DNA of 39,502 nucleotides from an uncultured Porphyromonas sp. (lineage in GTDB: Bacteria; Bacteroidota; Bacteroidia; Bacteroidales; Porphyromonadaceae): positions 1 through 39,502 of the forward strand of contig UQBE01000016.1 in NCBI GenBank assembly GCA_900539155.1, written 5' to 3'. The notes beneath the pieces were generated by a model. That model worked only from the letters and a program-made list of their open reading frames with translations. It was not told where the DNA came from and did no database searches. Below are positions 7,325-16,787 of the stretch, one piece after another; positions within the stretch are counted from its first letter, which is position 1; each line of letters opens with the position of its first letter. The position numbers and the translations under genes were made by a program.

Positions 7325-8089
7325 ATGAAGATACTATTAACCAATGACGATGGGGTCCACGCACAGGGAATCCGTGAACTAGCCGAGACGCTCTCCCAGA
7401 TAGCGACGGTGACGGTCGTCGCCCCCACGGAGCCCCGCTCGGGTGCCTCCTCGCAGATTACCTCTCGCACGCCACTACGCCTCTCTCTGATGGAGGAGAG
7501 CGAGCAGCTGCCCTACCAGCTATACAGTTGCTCGGGTACACCTGTGGACTGTGTCAAGCTGGCACTCAACACGCTCTTTGCCTCTGAGCTCCCTGACCTA
7601 GTGGTATCGGGGATTAATCATGGACGCAACGATGGTATCTGCGCTATCTACTCTGGGACCGTCGGTGCCGCCATAGAGGCCGCCATAGCACGTATACCAG
7701 CGGTCGCTTTCTCGCTAGCTGACCACAGCGACAAGTGCAACTTTAGCGAGGTGTGCGCCTTCGCCAAGCAGCTTGTCCCGCAGGTGGTGGAGCGCGGATT
7801 ACCGCACACGACGATGCTCAATGTGAACTTCCCGAAGGCGCCAGCCAAGGGTGTCAAGTGGGCTCCTCAAGGTACGGGACGCTTCGTCAATGAGTATATG
7901 CGTGCCGAGACGCCGCACGGATCACCAGTCTACTGGATGCAGGGCGACCAGGTCGATCCCGACCAGCGTGTGGGGACAGATCACTACTGGCTCCTGGAGG
8001 GCTACGCTACGATTGCGCCCCTACAGGTGGATATGACAGACCACCCGTTTCTCGAGCGGTCAGCTAAGGAGTGGACACTAGAGCTCTAG
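7325..8089 (+). CDS. surE: 5'/3'-nucleotidase SurE
   Basis: This 254-residue protein has the SurE signature at its N-terminus (ILLTNDDGVHAQGI), where Asp-Asp bind the metal. It also has APTEPRSGASS, SGTPVDCVKLAL and SGINHGRNDG followed by YSGTVGAAIEA. SurE removes phosphate from nucleoside monophosphates and contributes to stress survival. It starts 25 bp after the isomerase gene and ends 20 bp before lpxB, so all belong to one transcription unit. Length is normal. Confidence 0.96.
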   Translation: MKILLTNDDGVHAQGIRELAETLSQIATVTVVAPTEPRSGASSQITSRTPLRLSLMEESEQLPYQLYSCSGTPVDCVKLALNTLFASELPDLVVSGINHGRNDGICAIYSGTVGAAIEAAIARIPAVAFSLADHSDKCNFSEVCAFAKQLVPQVVERGLPHTTMLNVNFPKAPAKGVKWAPQGTGRFVNEYMRAETPHGSPVYWMQGDQVDPDQRVGTDHYWLLEGYATIAPLQVDMTDHPFLERSAKEWTLEL

Positions 8090-8109
8090 CGTCTACGCTC
8101 TGGTAGGCT

Positions 8110-9267
8110 ATGAAATATCTACTCATAGCTGGCGAAGCCTCTGGCGATGAGCATGGAGCGCGACTGATTGCCGAGCTGAGGAAGGTCGACTCTGCAGCGA
8201 CCTTTGCTTTCATCGGAGGTGACAAGATGGCGCTGCAGGCGGGTGTCGCCCCACTTTACCATTACCGTGAGATTGCGGTGATGGGCTTTACAGCAGTGCT
8301 GCGCACTCTGCGGAAGATACGACTGGCAGCACGCTTACTACAAGAGGAGATGCGCTCGAATCCCCCAGATGTGGTCATCCCGATTGACTACGGGGGCTTT
8401 AATCTGCGCTATACGCTCCCGCTGGCGCATCGCTATGGCGTGCCGGTGGTTTACTACATACCGCCTAAAGTGTGGGCATCGCGTCGTAGACGTATCAAGC
8501 AACTCAGACGATACACTGACATCTGCTTGACGATTCTTCCCTTTGAGGCGGACTACCTCTCGCAGCGTGGCGTCAATGCCCGCTACGTGGGCAACCCAAG
8601 TATGGCGAGTGTGGGCGACTTGCTGGCAAGCAATGCTAAGCTATGTGACACAAATCGGCCCTACATAGCACTGCTACCGGGTAGTCGTGAGGCTGAGATA
8701 GCCCGTAACCTGCCGATGATGTGCCAGGCAATTGACCTCCTGCCAGCTCCCTGGCGAGCAGTCATCGCAGGAGCGCCAAGCATCGACCGAGCGCACTACA
8801 CACCCTATCTCAGCGAACGCATAGAGCTGGTCACCGATAAGACGCTACCGCTCTTGGCTGGCTCCTCAGCTGCGCTGGTTACCTCTGGAACGGCAACGCT
8901 AGAGACGGCACTTATTGGCACGCCGCAGGTGGTTGCTTATCGCCTTCCTGCGGGACGCTTAGCTCGCTGGTCTTTCGACCACCTCTTACCGATCAGCTAC
9001 TTCTCACTGGTCAATCTGATTGCAGAGCACCCCGTCGTAGAGGAGCTACTCGGTGACCGGATGACACCGCAACGACTCGTGCAGGCTCTCGTCCCGCTCC
9101 TCGACCGCGAAAGTGTTGCCTACCAAGCGCAGCAACAGCAATACCATAACATACGACAGCACCTCCGTGGCGAACTGGTCGCCGCCGAAGGTGCTGCTGA
9201 GATTATCTACCACGCCCTCACGACGCAGTGGGAGCCCGACCGCTGGACTGGAGACGTAGAGGATTGA
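8110..9267 (+). CDS. lpxB: Lipid-A-disaccharide synthase
   Basis: This 385-residue GT19 glycosyltransferase joins UDP-2,3-diacylglucosamine to lipid X in lipid A synthesis at the inner membrane. Seen in sequence: AGEASGDEHGARLI at the start, YYIPPKVWASRRRRIK in the middle, LLPGSREAEI and SGTATLETAL in the nucleotide-binding half. It is the last gene of the glyS run. Together with the acyltransferase (33873) and O-antigen ligase-like gene (32320) it shows an LPS-making Gram-negative envelope. Confidence 0.96.
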   Translation: MKYLLIAGEASGDEHGARLIAELRKVDSAATFAFIGGDKMALQAGVAPLYHYREIAVMGFTAVLRTLRKIRLAARLLQEEMRSNPPDVVIPIDYGGFNLRYTLPLAHRYGVPVVYYIPPKVWASRRRRIKQLRRYTDICLTILPFEADYLSQRGVNARYVGNPSMASVGDLLASNAKLCDTNRPYIALLPGSREAEIARNLPMMCQAIDLLPAPWRAVIAGAPSIDRAHYTPYLSERIELVTDKTLPLLAGSSAALVTSGTATLETALIGTPQVVAYRLPAGRLARWSFDHLLPISYFSLVNLIAEHPVVEELLGDRMTPQRLVQALVPLLDRESVAYQAQQQQYHNIRQHLRGELVAAEGAAEIIYHALTTQWEPDRWTGDVED

Positions 9268-9302
9268 CCTCTTAGTCTGGGGCCGCTAGACTGGTGGGTC
9301 CG

Positions 9303-9818
9303 CTAGAAGTTCAGCGTGAATCCCATATCCAAGCCTATCCGATGTATCAGGTTTGCGTCTGAGTAGATGCCCATTTTGTAGTTAACACCAGAGCGCCACG
9401 CCACGCGTGGTGTGATGGCGTAGGCGACACCGCCCCCGACACCGATGGCTCCTCCGACAAAGTTATAACCAGAGAAAGCAATCATTTGGAGACCTGCGAA
9501 GGCATCCAAGTAGATGTTTATGTTACTTTTGGAAGGGAAGTAGTAATAAACCTGTGGACCAAGGCCGAATGCTCCCAAGCTCCCTGTTCCCTCGTAGTAG
9601 AGCGAAGCCCCTACGGATAGGTTATCCTTGACGAACCAGCCGATGGAGGGGTTCAGTAAAACGTTGAAGACTCCGAAGCCATCACTGCCTGCGACTGTTG
9701 CTAGGCTAAGCGTTCCCGCAACTTCACGGCGACCGGTCTCGCGCTGTGCCTGTAGCGAGCAGACGCTTAGCAGGATTACGACTAGAGCAATAAGTAGTCT
9801 CTTCTGTTTCATAATCAT
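9303..9818 (-). CDS. Small outer-membrane beta-barrel protein
   Basis: The 171-residue product has a signal peptide (LLIALVVILLSVCSLQAQ) and then alternating hydrophobic and polar strands rich in Gly and aromatics. It ends in a phenylalanine (GFTLNF), the usual beta-barrel assembly signal. The pattern fits an eight-stranded OmpX/OprF-N-like barrel. The function is unknown. It is convergent with lpxB (35-bp gap) and has its own promoter with a leader of about 90 nt. ATG 9812 (MKQKR) is an alternative start. Confidence 0.8.
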   Translation of the reverse strand: MIMKQKRLLIALVVILLSVCSLQAQRETGRREVAGTLSLATVAGSDGFGVFNVLLNPSIGWFVKDNLSVGASLYYEGTGSLGAFGLGPQVYYYFPSKSNINIYLDAFAGLQMIAFSGYNFVGGAIGVGGGVAYAITPRVAWRSGVNYKMGIYSDANLIHRIGLDMGFTLNF

Positions 9819-9912
9819 TATATTGTTTGGTGAGTAAATAATTTCTGACCGTAAGCCTCACTGATTGTGAGTTCCCTAGGCTGCTAGCTTCGGAGTCAGC
9901 ACGGTTGTGTTG

Positions 9913-9920
9913 CAAAAGTA
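9913..9920 (-). promoter_or_regulatory. -7 promoter box for the small barrel protein gene
   Basis: On the minus strand this reads TACTTTTG, a match to TAnnTTTG. It implies a leader of about 90 nt before the ATG. Confidence 0.55.
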
Positions 9921-10038
9921 CAAACAATTTTCTTCTCACCTAAGGCAGTAGCATCCACGGATGAGCTAAGTCTTATTGGGAGCTGGGGAAGAAAGCGACC
10001 TCAAGAGAGGGAGAAGCTCTCGGCTACTACCTAGCAGT

Positions 10039-12105
10039 CTATGGCTTGCGTCGGTAGACTTGTGCTGAGCGGGCGGGAAGATAGAGGCGTAGCTCGGTGC
10101 GTCCCTCGGCATTGCTGCGGGTATGATGCCGGACGGAGCTGTCGATACGTCCGAATCCTCCGCAGGCGACTGCGTCGCTGTCGAGTAGTAGTTCATACTG
10201 ACCCGTCGGCACCCCCTCAATGGCGTAGTCGCAGTAGCTCTCTGTCGGACTGTAGTTGAAGGTAAAGAGGAGTGCATCCCCTCTCATGAAGGCGATGAAC
10301 TGTCGCTCCGTATGACTATGGTAGCAGTAGTCTGGTAGCTCAGCAAAGCAGGGCTCGAGCTGGCAGAGCGCGAGCATCTTCTCGTCAAAGTGAGCCAGCT
10401 GTGCGTACCTCAGGAGTCCATTGGCCCGTAGTGACCACTGACGGCGAGCGTATTGGTAGGAATAGCCATTTCCCTGTCGAGGGAAGTCTATCCACTCGGG
10501 ATGTCCGAACTCATTTCCCATAAAGGTCAGATAGCCCCCGCACATCGTAGCAAAGGTCATCAGGCGAATCATATTACAGAGAGCGATGCCCCGCATGACT
10601 CGGTCGTGCCAGTCGCTCTGCTGCATGTGCCAATACATATCGCTATCGATGAGCCGGAAGATGATGGTCTTGTCGCCGACGAGCGCCTGGTCATGGCTCT
10701 CGGCGTAGGAAATCGTGCGCTCCGTGGGACGGTGGTTGCGCAGTTCGTACCACATATTCTCGGGGTTCCACGCCTCGTCTGGTTGCTCCTTGATTAGTTT
10801 TATCCAGTAGTCCGGCACATTCATCGCCAGGCGGTAGTCAAAGCCGTAGCCCCCGATGGCAAGGCTCTCGCAAAGCCCCGGTAGACCGCTCACCTCCTCA
10901 GCAATGGTGGTCGCTGAGGGCTTGACGGCGTGAACCAGTTCGTTGGCAAGGGTTAGGTAGGTCAAAGCATCCCGGTCTATACAGCCATCGTAGTAATCCT
11001 CGTAAGTAAGGAACGACCGCTCCAGTCCGTGGTCGAGATAAATCATCGAGGTGACCCCGTCGAAGCGGAAGCCGTCGAAGCCATACTCCGTCAGCCAGTA
11101 GTGACAGTTGGAGAGGAGGTAGTGAACCACTTCGGAGCGCCCGTAGTCAAAGCATAGGGAGTCCCACTGCGGGTGCTCACCTCGGCTCCCCTCATGGAAG
11201 AAGAGCGTCCGTGTCCCGTCGTAGCGAGCTAAGCCCTCTGCCTCATTGCGCACCGCATGCGAGTGAACTAAGTCCATAATGACGTAGAGCCCCAGGGCGT
11301 GCGCCTCGTCGACGAGACGCTTCAGTTCGTCGGGAGTTCCGAAGCGACTGGAGGGCGCGAAAAAGTTGGATACGTGGTAACCGTACGATCCATAGTAAGG
11401 GTGCTCCTGAACCGCCATGATTTGCAGCGTATTGTATCCCGAAGAAACTATATAGGGTAGGCGTTCCTTGCGAAATTGCTCGTAGGTAGCTACCCCCAGC
11501 TCCTCGCCGCTCATCCCGATGTGGCACTCATATATTAATAGCGTGTCGGGTCGCTTGGGCGATGGTGCCGTCATCCTGTAAGGCTGCTCGGGCGACCATA
11601 CACGCGTACAAAACGAGTAGTCGCGAGGGTCCTGTACGACATAGTTGGCATAGGCGGGAATACGCTCTAGCTCCTCGTCGGCAGTGCAGATGAGAAGCTT
11701 GTAGTAGTCGAGATGATGTAGTGCCGTGGCGGGTAGCTCGAGAGACCACTCGCCACTCGGTGTGCCCTCGCTGGAGTGTAGCGGGGTGAAGCGGTAGGCA
11801 TCTGCTTTTTGCCAACCATTAGCATCGCACAGCAGGTAGATGGCTCGGGCTGCTGGCGCATATTCGCGAAGCACCCACCCAGTCGTAGTGCGGTGTAGCC
11901 CGAAGTACAGATGTCCACAGGCCCATGCGGCCAGACCACCCCTCGTAGCTAGCGTGCCGAGGAAGAGCTGTCGACGCTTCTTTATATAGCGTTGCCACGC
12001 CCGAATCTCCTCGTAGTGTGGAGCAAGCCACTCATCTTGTTGCGCCCAGAGCGGGGTCTCTCGGTCAGAATTAGCGGAGTGGGGATTACGGCTATCGGGA
12101 AACAT
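10039..12105 (-). CDS. glgB: 1,4-alpha-glucan branching enzyme (GH13)
   Basis: This 688-residue enzyme cuts alpha-1,4 glucan and rejoins it as alpha-1,6 branches, a step in glycogen or storage-glucan synthesis. It has an N-terminal CBM48-like region (LREYAPAARAIYLLCDANGW) and then the GH13 barrel: YECHIGMS, MDLVHSHAVRN, DGFRFDGVTS with the nucleophile Asp near residue 347, IAEEVSG with the acid Glu near 403, and SYAESHDQ with the third Asp near 471. The overall order resembles the eukaryote-like GH13_8 group. It starts 2 bp after the antiporter stop, so it is translated from the antiporter transcript. Confidence 0.95.
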   Translation of the reverse strand: MFPDSRNPHSANSDRETPLWAQQDEWLAPHYEEIRAWQRYIKKRRQLFLGTLATRGGLAAWACGHLYFGLHRTTTGWVLREYAPAARAIYLLCDANGWQKADAYRFTPLHSSEGTPSGEWSLELPATALHHLDYYKLLICTADEELERIPAYANYVVQDPRDYSFCTRVWSPEQPYRMTAPSPKRPDTLLIYECHIGMSGEELGVATYEQFRKERLPYIVSSGYNTLQIMAVQEHPYYGSYGYHVSNFFAPSSRFGTPDELKRLVDEAHALGLYVIMDLVHSHAVRNEAEGLARYDGTRTLFFHEGSRGEHPQWDSLCFDYGRSEVVHYLLSNCHYWLTEYGFDGFRFDGVTSMIYLDHGLERSFLTYEDYYDGCIDRDALTYLTLANELVHAVKPSATTIAEEVSGLPGLCESLAIGGYGFDYRLAMNVPDYWIKLIKEQPDEAWNPENMWYELRNHRPTERTISYAESHDQALVGDKTIIFRLIDSDMYWHMQQSDWHDRVMRGIALCNMIRLMTFATMCGGYLTFMGNEFGHPEWIDFPRQGNGYSYQYARRQWSLRANGLLRYAQLAHFDEKMLALCQLEPCFAELPDYCYHSHTERQFIAFMRGDALLFTFNYSPTESYCDYAIEGVPTGQYELLLDSDAVACGGFGRIDSSVRHHTRSNAEGRTELRLYLPARSAQVYRRKP

Positions 12106-12107
12106 AG

Positions 12108-14504
12108 TCAGATGCTTTTACCAAGGTAAGGAACAGTCTGCTCAGCTGGTCTCTGGAGCGTGGGCAGTTGTAGCATCGCCTCGTCAATGTCTAGGATTAG
12201 GTAGGCGGGCAACTCGCTAAGTAGCTCCTGCTGTGCAGGCGTCAGCGTAGCCCACGCGTCGTAGGCGATGAGTGCGAAGTCGTAGTGACTGAACTCCACC
12301 TGTCCAGTGAAAGTCTCCGACGACCAGGTCACGCGTGAGTTAGGCTCCGAGAGCGGATTGGTCAGGTGCCCCGTGAGAGACATCAAGGTGATAGGACTCT
12401 CTACGTCCCTAGTCACCTGCTGAGCTATGGGCAGTAACTCTCTGTCCTCTGGCCGCTGCATCAGCACCAGAGGATGAGCGATTTCCGTCTGCCCGTTGTC
12501 CACATAGATACCGACTGTGCAGGCTGCTTCCTGAGCGAAGGTCTCTATAAGCTCTTCAAAGGAGTGCGAGCTCTGCTCTTTTCTAGCTTGACGGCGACGC
12601 CCAGTCACGAGCTTCCACCTGCGGGTCAGCTTATCACTATAGGCGACTAGGTCGCGGTCTTTCTTGTCTTGCGAGAGGTTGACACTCGCCCCGAGGAGGA
12701 GTAGATTGCTCTGTATATGGTTGGCGTGAGAGAGGACCGCTTCGGGGACTGAGTCGGCGATCTCATACTTGCGCTCCACTGCAAGGTCCAGCTGCTTAGC
12801 CATCTCCATAGGAGCTGCAAAGCTACTAGCATAGTAGTGGTCAGCATCGATGGTGCTAATATCGGTATCTGTGGTAACGTGCATCAGCGTACAGGCCACC
12901 TGTGGAGAGGTACCCCCGCATAGACGATGGAAGAGCTCTAGGAGTGTCACACCCGTCTCGGCACGCCCGAAAGAGATGAGCACATGACCCGTCGACTGCT
13001 CCACGCTCTGTGGGTTTTTCTTCTTCTTAAGGAGCCAGTCTATCAGTTGCAGCATCGGTGCCGTCATGATGGTGGTCACGAGCGTCATCATCACGAGAAT
13101 GGCAAAGAGAACTGGCGAGAGAACCCCCAGGTCTAGTCCTATACGTAGCACAACCAGCTCCATAAGCCCGCGCGTATTCATGTAAGCACCGAGGTAAAGG
13201 CTCTCACGAGGTTGGATGCCACAGCAGCGTGCTGCCATAAAGGTTCCTCCCATCTTGCCGACGACCGCCACAAGCGTGAAAAGCCCGAAGAGCCCCCACA
13301 GCTCTGGCGTATTGACCAAACCCAGCTGCGTGCGCAAGCCTGAGCTAACGAAAAAGAGTGGCAAGAGCAGGAGAAGTGCTAGGTCTTCGATCTTCTCTTT
13401 CACGATGACGCGAAAGTCAAGGCTCTCCGGCATTATAAGTCCCAGCATAAAGGCGCCGAAGAGCGCATGCATACTCATGATTTCAGTAAAGTAGGCACTC
13501 GCCATGAGCAGTATGAAGATAAGCCCCATCAGCGACTTAGAGAGTACCTCACGGTTCCTCACCCGACGACCGAGGAGTCCGAAGAGTGGGCGCAGGATTC
13601 CGAAGATAACCCCCAGGTAGAGTGCTAGAAAGAGCAAGTTGTAGAGCGCACTGGTGAAGCTCCCTCCCTGACTGACTGCCATAATAGCCGCAAGCATAAG
13701 CCACGCGACGATGTCTCCCATAGCAGCCGTCGAGAGCGCTAGCCGTCCCAAATGGCTATGCGCGAGTGACCGCTCCTGTATGATGCGCGCCAAGACGGGG
13801 AAGGCCGTAATACTCAGAGAGATGCCTACAAAGAGAGCTAGCGACAGGAAGCTACTCCCCTCGGCAACTATATCGGGATGCGTGTAGAGACTATAGGTGA
13901 GGATGACCCCAAGGATAAACGGGATGATGATACCCGACTGACTAATCACGAGCGCTTGCTGAGCGTGCCCCTTGAGATCCTTCATCCGTAGTTCCATACC
14001 GATGGTAAACATGAAGAGAATTAGCCCAAACTGACTCAGCAACTCCAGGTTGCCCAAGCTGTGCTCAGGGAAAAGCGTTTCCATAGCCTCCGGCCAAACC
14101 GCACCCAGCAAGCTAGGACCCAAGAGGATACCCGCGAGGATCTCTCCGATGACCGTCGGTTGTCGCAGGCGAGCGAAGAGCCACCCCACGACACGTACCA
14201 CCAGCAGGATGACCACCAACTGTATGAGCAGCATCCCAATGTCAGACGCCATGTGACCTCTTACGGAGCTGAGGAAGGAGTCCCACGCCGTCGTCTCAAG
14301 CCCCACAGCGGGAGAGGGTAGTAGCTCTTCGCCACCACCATTCGAGAGCGCTCCCGTCGTAGTAGCGACAGATGTCTGCGTTGTAGCGGTAGGGGTAGAG
14401 TTCCAACGCCTATCCGTAGCACCGACCCACCAGAGGATTGCCACGAAGAGAGCCATCAGTCCACCGTAGAGCCACCAAGCTCGCCGTCGTTGTTGTGTAT
14501 TCAT
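12108..14504 (-). CDS. CPA2-type cation:proton antiporter with cytosolic UspA-like tail
   Basis: The product is 798 residues from ATG 14504. I prefer this to the GTG at 14555 because the promoter box (14573-14580) would leave almost no leader for that start. After an N-terminal TM and a low-complexity linker come about 12 membrane segments. They include QPTVIGEILAGILLGPSLLG and FGLILFMFTIGMELR, hallmarks of the CPA2 (KefB/NapA-like) exchangers. The last 280 residues form a soluble region with strands and an ASVNLSQD segment resembling universal stress protein folds, probably a regulatory nucleotide-binding domain. It likely exchanges Na+ or K+ for H+. It forms a two-gene unit with glgB. Confidence 0.88.
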   Translation of the reverse strand: MNTQQRRRAWWLYGGLMALFVAILWWVGATDRRWNSTPTATTQTSVATTTGALSNGGGEELLPSPAVGLETTAWDSFLSSVRGHMASDIGMLLIQLVVILLVVRVVGWLFARLRQPTVIGEILAGILLGPSLLGAVWPEAMETLFPEHSLGNLELLSQFGLILFMFTIGMELRMKDLKGHAQQALVISQSGIIIPFILGVILTYSLYTHPDIVAEGSSFLSLALFVGISLSITAFPVLARIIQERSLAHSHLGRLALSTAAMGDIVAWLMLAAIMAVSQGGSFTSALYNLLFLALYLGVIFGILRPLFGLLGRRVRNREVLSKSLMGLIFILLMASAYFTEIMSMHALFGAFMLGLIMPESLDFRVIVKEKIEDLALLLLLPLFFVSSGLRTQLGLVNTPELWGLFGLFTLVAVVGKMGGTFMAARCCGIQPRESLYLGAYMNTRGLMELVVLRIGLDLGVLSPVLFAILVMMTLVTTIMTAPMLQLIDWLLKKKKNPQSVEQSTGHVLISFGRAETGVTLLELFHRLCGGTSPQVACTLMHVTTDTDISTIDADHYYASSFAAPMEMAKQLDLAVERKYEIADSVPEAVLSHANHIQSNLLLLGASVNLSQDKKDRDLVAYSDKLTRRWKLVTGRRRQARKEQSSHSFEELIETFAQEAACTVGIYVDNGQTEIAHPLVLMQRPEDRELLPIAQQVTRDVESPITLMSLTGHLTNPLSEPNSRVTWSSETFTGQVEFSHYDFALIAYDAWATLTPAQQELLSELPAYLILDIDEAMLQLPTLQRPAEQTVPYLGKSI

Positions 14505-14572
14505 CGAGAGTACGACTAAGGTCCTTGTAGTAGCGAGGGAGCCAATCGGGCGCACCCCCTCACCTGTGAGGA

Positions 14573-14580
14573 CAAAGATA
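14573..14580 (-). promoter_or_regulatory. -7 promoter box for the antiporter-glgB unit
   Basis: On the minus strand this reads TATCTTTG, a match to TAnnTTTG. The distance to ATG 14504 allows a leader of about 55-60 nt and supports that start. Confidence 0.65.
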
Positions 14581-14603
14581 CGAAATTAGCACTTAGCCCT
14601 TAG

Positions 14604-14628
14604 GGATTAGAAACTAGAGGTTAGAGGA
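14604..14628. repeat. Short TTAGAGG heptamer array
   Basis: GATTAGA/AACTAGA/GGTTAGA heptamers lie in the 310-bp gap between the antiporter promoter and the U32 gene. It is the only such array here without a CCACGTGG element beside it. The fragment at about 14689-14708 is a diverged relative of the 4073-4228 repeat. Confidence 0.55.
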
Positions 14629-14727
14629 TGAAAAAGTAGATGCTGGAGAGTTGGTGCGTAGCAGTGCAACGAGCAGCGACCGTGCCCCCCCTACAAGTCG
14701 TTACACGTCACACCACACCCGTCGAAT

Positions 14728-14828
14728 GAGACTTCCGCAAAAGTCAAATCTCATTTGCGGAGAAGTCGAGCGACATTTGCGGAGAAGTGAAATCACTTTT
14801 CCAGAGAAGTCAAATGACTATTGCGGAA
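14728..14828. repeat. 22-bp tandem array related to the element loop module
   Basis: AAGTC or AAGTG begins units at 14741, 14763, 14785 and 14807, a spacing of exactly 22 bp. Each unit ends in TTGCGGAG or a variant. Most units hold a small dyad whose arms change together (AGTG/CACT against AGTC/GACT). The unit CGGAGAAGTCAAATGA closely resembles CGGAGGAATCAAATGA in the loop of the CCACGTGG element. The array runs over the stop codon of the U32 gene, so its last codons are repeat-derived. Confidence 0.8.
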
Positions 14829-16764
14829 GAGAGTTTTGTTCTGTGGGGTCAAGCCAGAGGGTCATCAAGCAGCGCTGGCAGTCGGTCTCGACACGAAGGC
14901 GGTCGCTCCCACGGACGAGGTAGAGGGGTAGGGCGAAGGGAGGCTTGCGCCCTGTGCGTGTGCAGTAGCCTAGCTGATGACGCAGGCAGTGGCGAGTGAA
15001 CATGACCGGTATGGCGCCCTCGGGCCGCTCGACCTCGAGTGCGGAGGCGATGGCCCCTGTGACGCCAAGCTGGCGGTATAGCTGAGCAGCCGACGCGTTG
15101 GCAACGTTGTAGGTGAAGTCTAGCGTGTCGGGAAGGCCATACCGCTCACGAGCCTCTGGGGCGGTATGGGCGAGAGCTTCGAGACGCTTCGTCTGGAGTT
15201 CTCTCCCGATTTTGTCTCGCGCTTGCAGTGCTTGCGTCTGACAGAGCTCCAGTAGAGCCTTGCAAGCGTCTCGGCGCAATGCGGTAAGGAGAGAGGGTGG
15301 TACGAAGAGCCCCTCGAGCTGTAAGGTGATGCTCTCGGTACGGTATGGGGTGTCGCCTAGCTTGGCGAGGGTACGCTCTAGATGCTCGGTGTTGCCCCTC
15401 TGGGCTGGCTCTAGCTGAGCCGGCTGGGTAATGGAGACCGATAGCTCGGGAGCCTCAGCGAGCTGCATCTGGAGTGTGAGCCGTGTGGGTTGCGCCTGGA
15501 GGGTAAAGAGTACGGGGAGTGTGCGCAGGGAGGCATCAGGGCGTAGGAGCTGGCTCTCGAGCTGATGGTCGCGATTGCGCCAGAGGGTGGCACTACGAGG
15601 TAGCGCGAGTGGCTGTGAGAGCCGCAGGCGATAGTGGTCGGGCTGGGCTAGTGAGGTCACCTGGTTGACCTGCGCGCCGAGGAGCCGTCTGTCGGAAGAG
15701 TAACCGACGAGACCATCCCCATTAGCGAGCTGGAGGTCGCTGCGGAGGAGCTTGACAACTATTTCGCGCCCCTTGCTGCTGAGGACGGTGCCGATGGCTT
15801 GACCTAGGCTCTTATTACTATAAGGCGTGATGCTGTCGACCGGTATGGGACGACCTAGCGGGGTATTGTAACTGGTGAAAGGACGTGCAAAGGTCGCCTC
15901 GGGCTGAGGGGTGAATGCGAAGCGCTCCCTGCCCCACGAGGGACGCTGGAACTGGTCGCCACGACGCGCCAAAATCTCGTCGAGCAGCTGGCGGTAGTGG
16001 GCTGTCACATTGCGCACGTAGGGGATCGCTTTGAGGCGCCCCTCTATCTTGAAGGAGCTAATACCGGCGTCCATCATTTGCTCGATAATCTCGGAGCGGT
16101 TGAGGTCTCTTAGTGAGAGGAGGTGCTCCCCCTGACGAAGCATTTGCCCCTGAGCGTCGACGAGGTCATAGGTCATCCGGCAGTACTGGGCGCACTGCCC
16201 TCTATTGGCACTGCGCTGCGAGAGCGCCTCGGAGATGAAGCACCGCCCGCTGTACGAGACGCAGAGCGCACCATGGATGAAGGCCTCCAGTCTCAGCGAA
16301 GTCTTGTCGCGCACCGCTGCTATATCCTCTAGGCTCCACTCACGAGGTAGAACAGCCTGCTCGAAGCCTAGCTCGGAGAGCATCTGGAGCTGTCCCAGTG
16401 AGTGGTTGTGGCACTGTGTGCTAGCGTGCAGCGGTATGGGCGGAAGCTCCTCGCGGAGTAGCCCTAGGTCTTGGATGATTAGTGCATCGGCACCTACCTC
16501 GTAGAGCTGATGTGCTAGCGCGACTGCGTGAGGTAGCTGGCTATCTGTGAGGATTGTGTTGAGAGCGACGTAGACCCGTGCGTGAAAACTATGGGCGGCA
16601 CGGCAGAGCGCTCCTATATCCTCTAGCGATACCCCCACAGCACTCCTCGCACCATACTGAGGTGCCCCCACATAGATGGCGTCGGCTCCGGCGGAGAGTG
16701 CCACCAGTCCACCCTCGAGTGAGGAGGCTGGTGCTAGTAGCTCTATGTCACGACGTATAGACAA
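14818..16764 (-). CDS. rlhA: U32 family peptidase-like protein, RlhA type
   Basis: This 648-residue protein has the U32 signature EAFIHGALCVSYSGRCFIS, followed by GQCAQYC. Its four cysteines are those expected to hold an iron-sulfur cluster. The N-terminal TIM-barrel part starts with ELLAPASSLEGGLVAL and GADAIYVGAPQYGARS. A C-terminal DUF3656-like region makes the length match RlhA (YdcP), which hydroxylates C2501 of 23S rRNA, better than the shorter TrhP. The specific substrate is inferred from length and family. It lies 23 bp after upp. The last residues (SLPQ) are encoded by a 22-bp repeat unit. Confidence 0.85.
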   Translation of the reverse strand: MSIRRDIELLAPASSLEGGLVALSAGADAIYVGAPQYGARSAVGVSLEDIGALCRAAHSFHARVYVALNTILTDSQLPHAVALAHQLYEVGADALIIQDLGLLREELPPIPLHASTQCHNHSLGQLQMLSELGFEQAVLPREWSLEDIAAVRDKTSLRLEAFIHGALCVSYSGRCFISEALSQRSANRGQCAQYCRMTYDLVDAQGQMLRQGEHLLSLRDLNRSEIIEQMMDAGISSFKIEGRLKAIPYVRNVTAHYRQLLDEILARRGDQFQRPSWGRERFAFTPQPEATFARPFTSYNTPLGRPIPVDSITPYSNKSLGQAIGTVLSSKGREIVVKLLRSDLQLANGDGLVGYSSDRRLLGAQVNQVTSLAQPDHYRLRLSQPLALPRSATLWRNRDHQLESQLLRPDASLRTLPVLFTLQAQPTRLTLQMQLAEAPELSVSITQPAQLEPAQRGNTEHLERTLAKLGDTPYRTESITLQLEGLFVPPSLLTALRRDACKALLELCQTQALQARDKIGRELQTKRLEALAHTAPEARERYGLPDTLDFTYNVANASAAQLYRQLGVTGAIASALEVERPEGAIPVMFTRHCLRHQLGYCTRTGRKPPFALPLYLVRGSDRLRVETDCQRCLMTLWLDPTEQNSLPQ

Positions 16765-16787
16765 GGCGCAGGGAGAGGTGCTAGAGG

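Noticed and set aside
14505..14555. GTG start for the antiporter
   Set aside because: It lies too close to the TATCTTTG promoter box; ATG 14504 leaves a normal leader.
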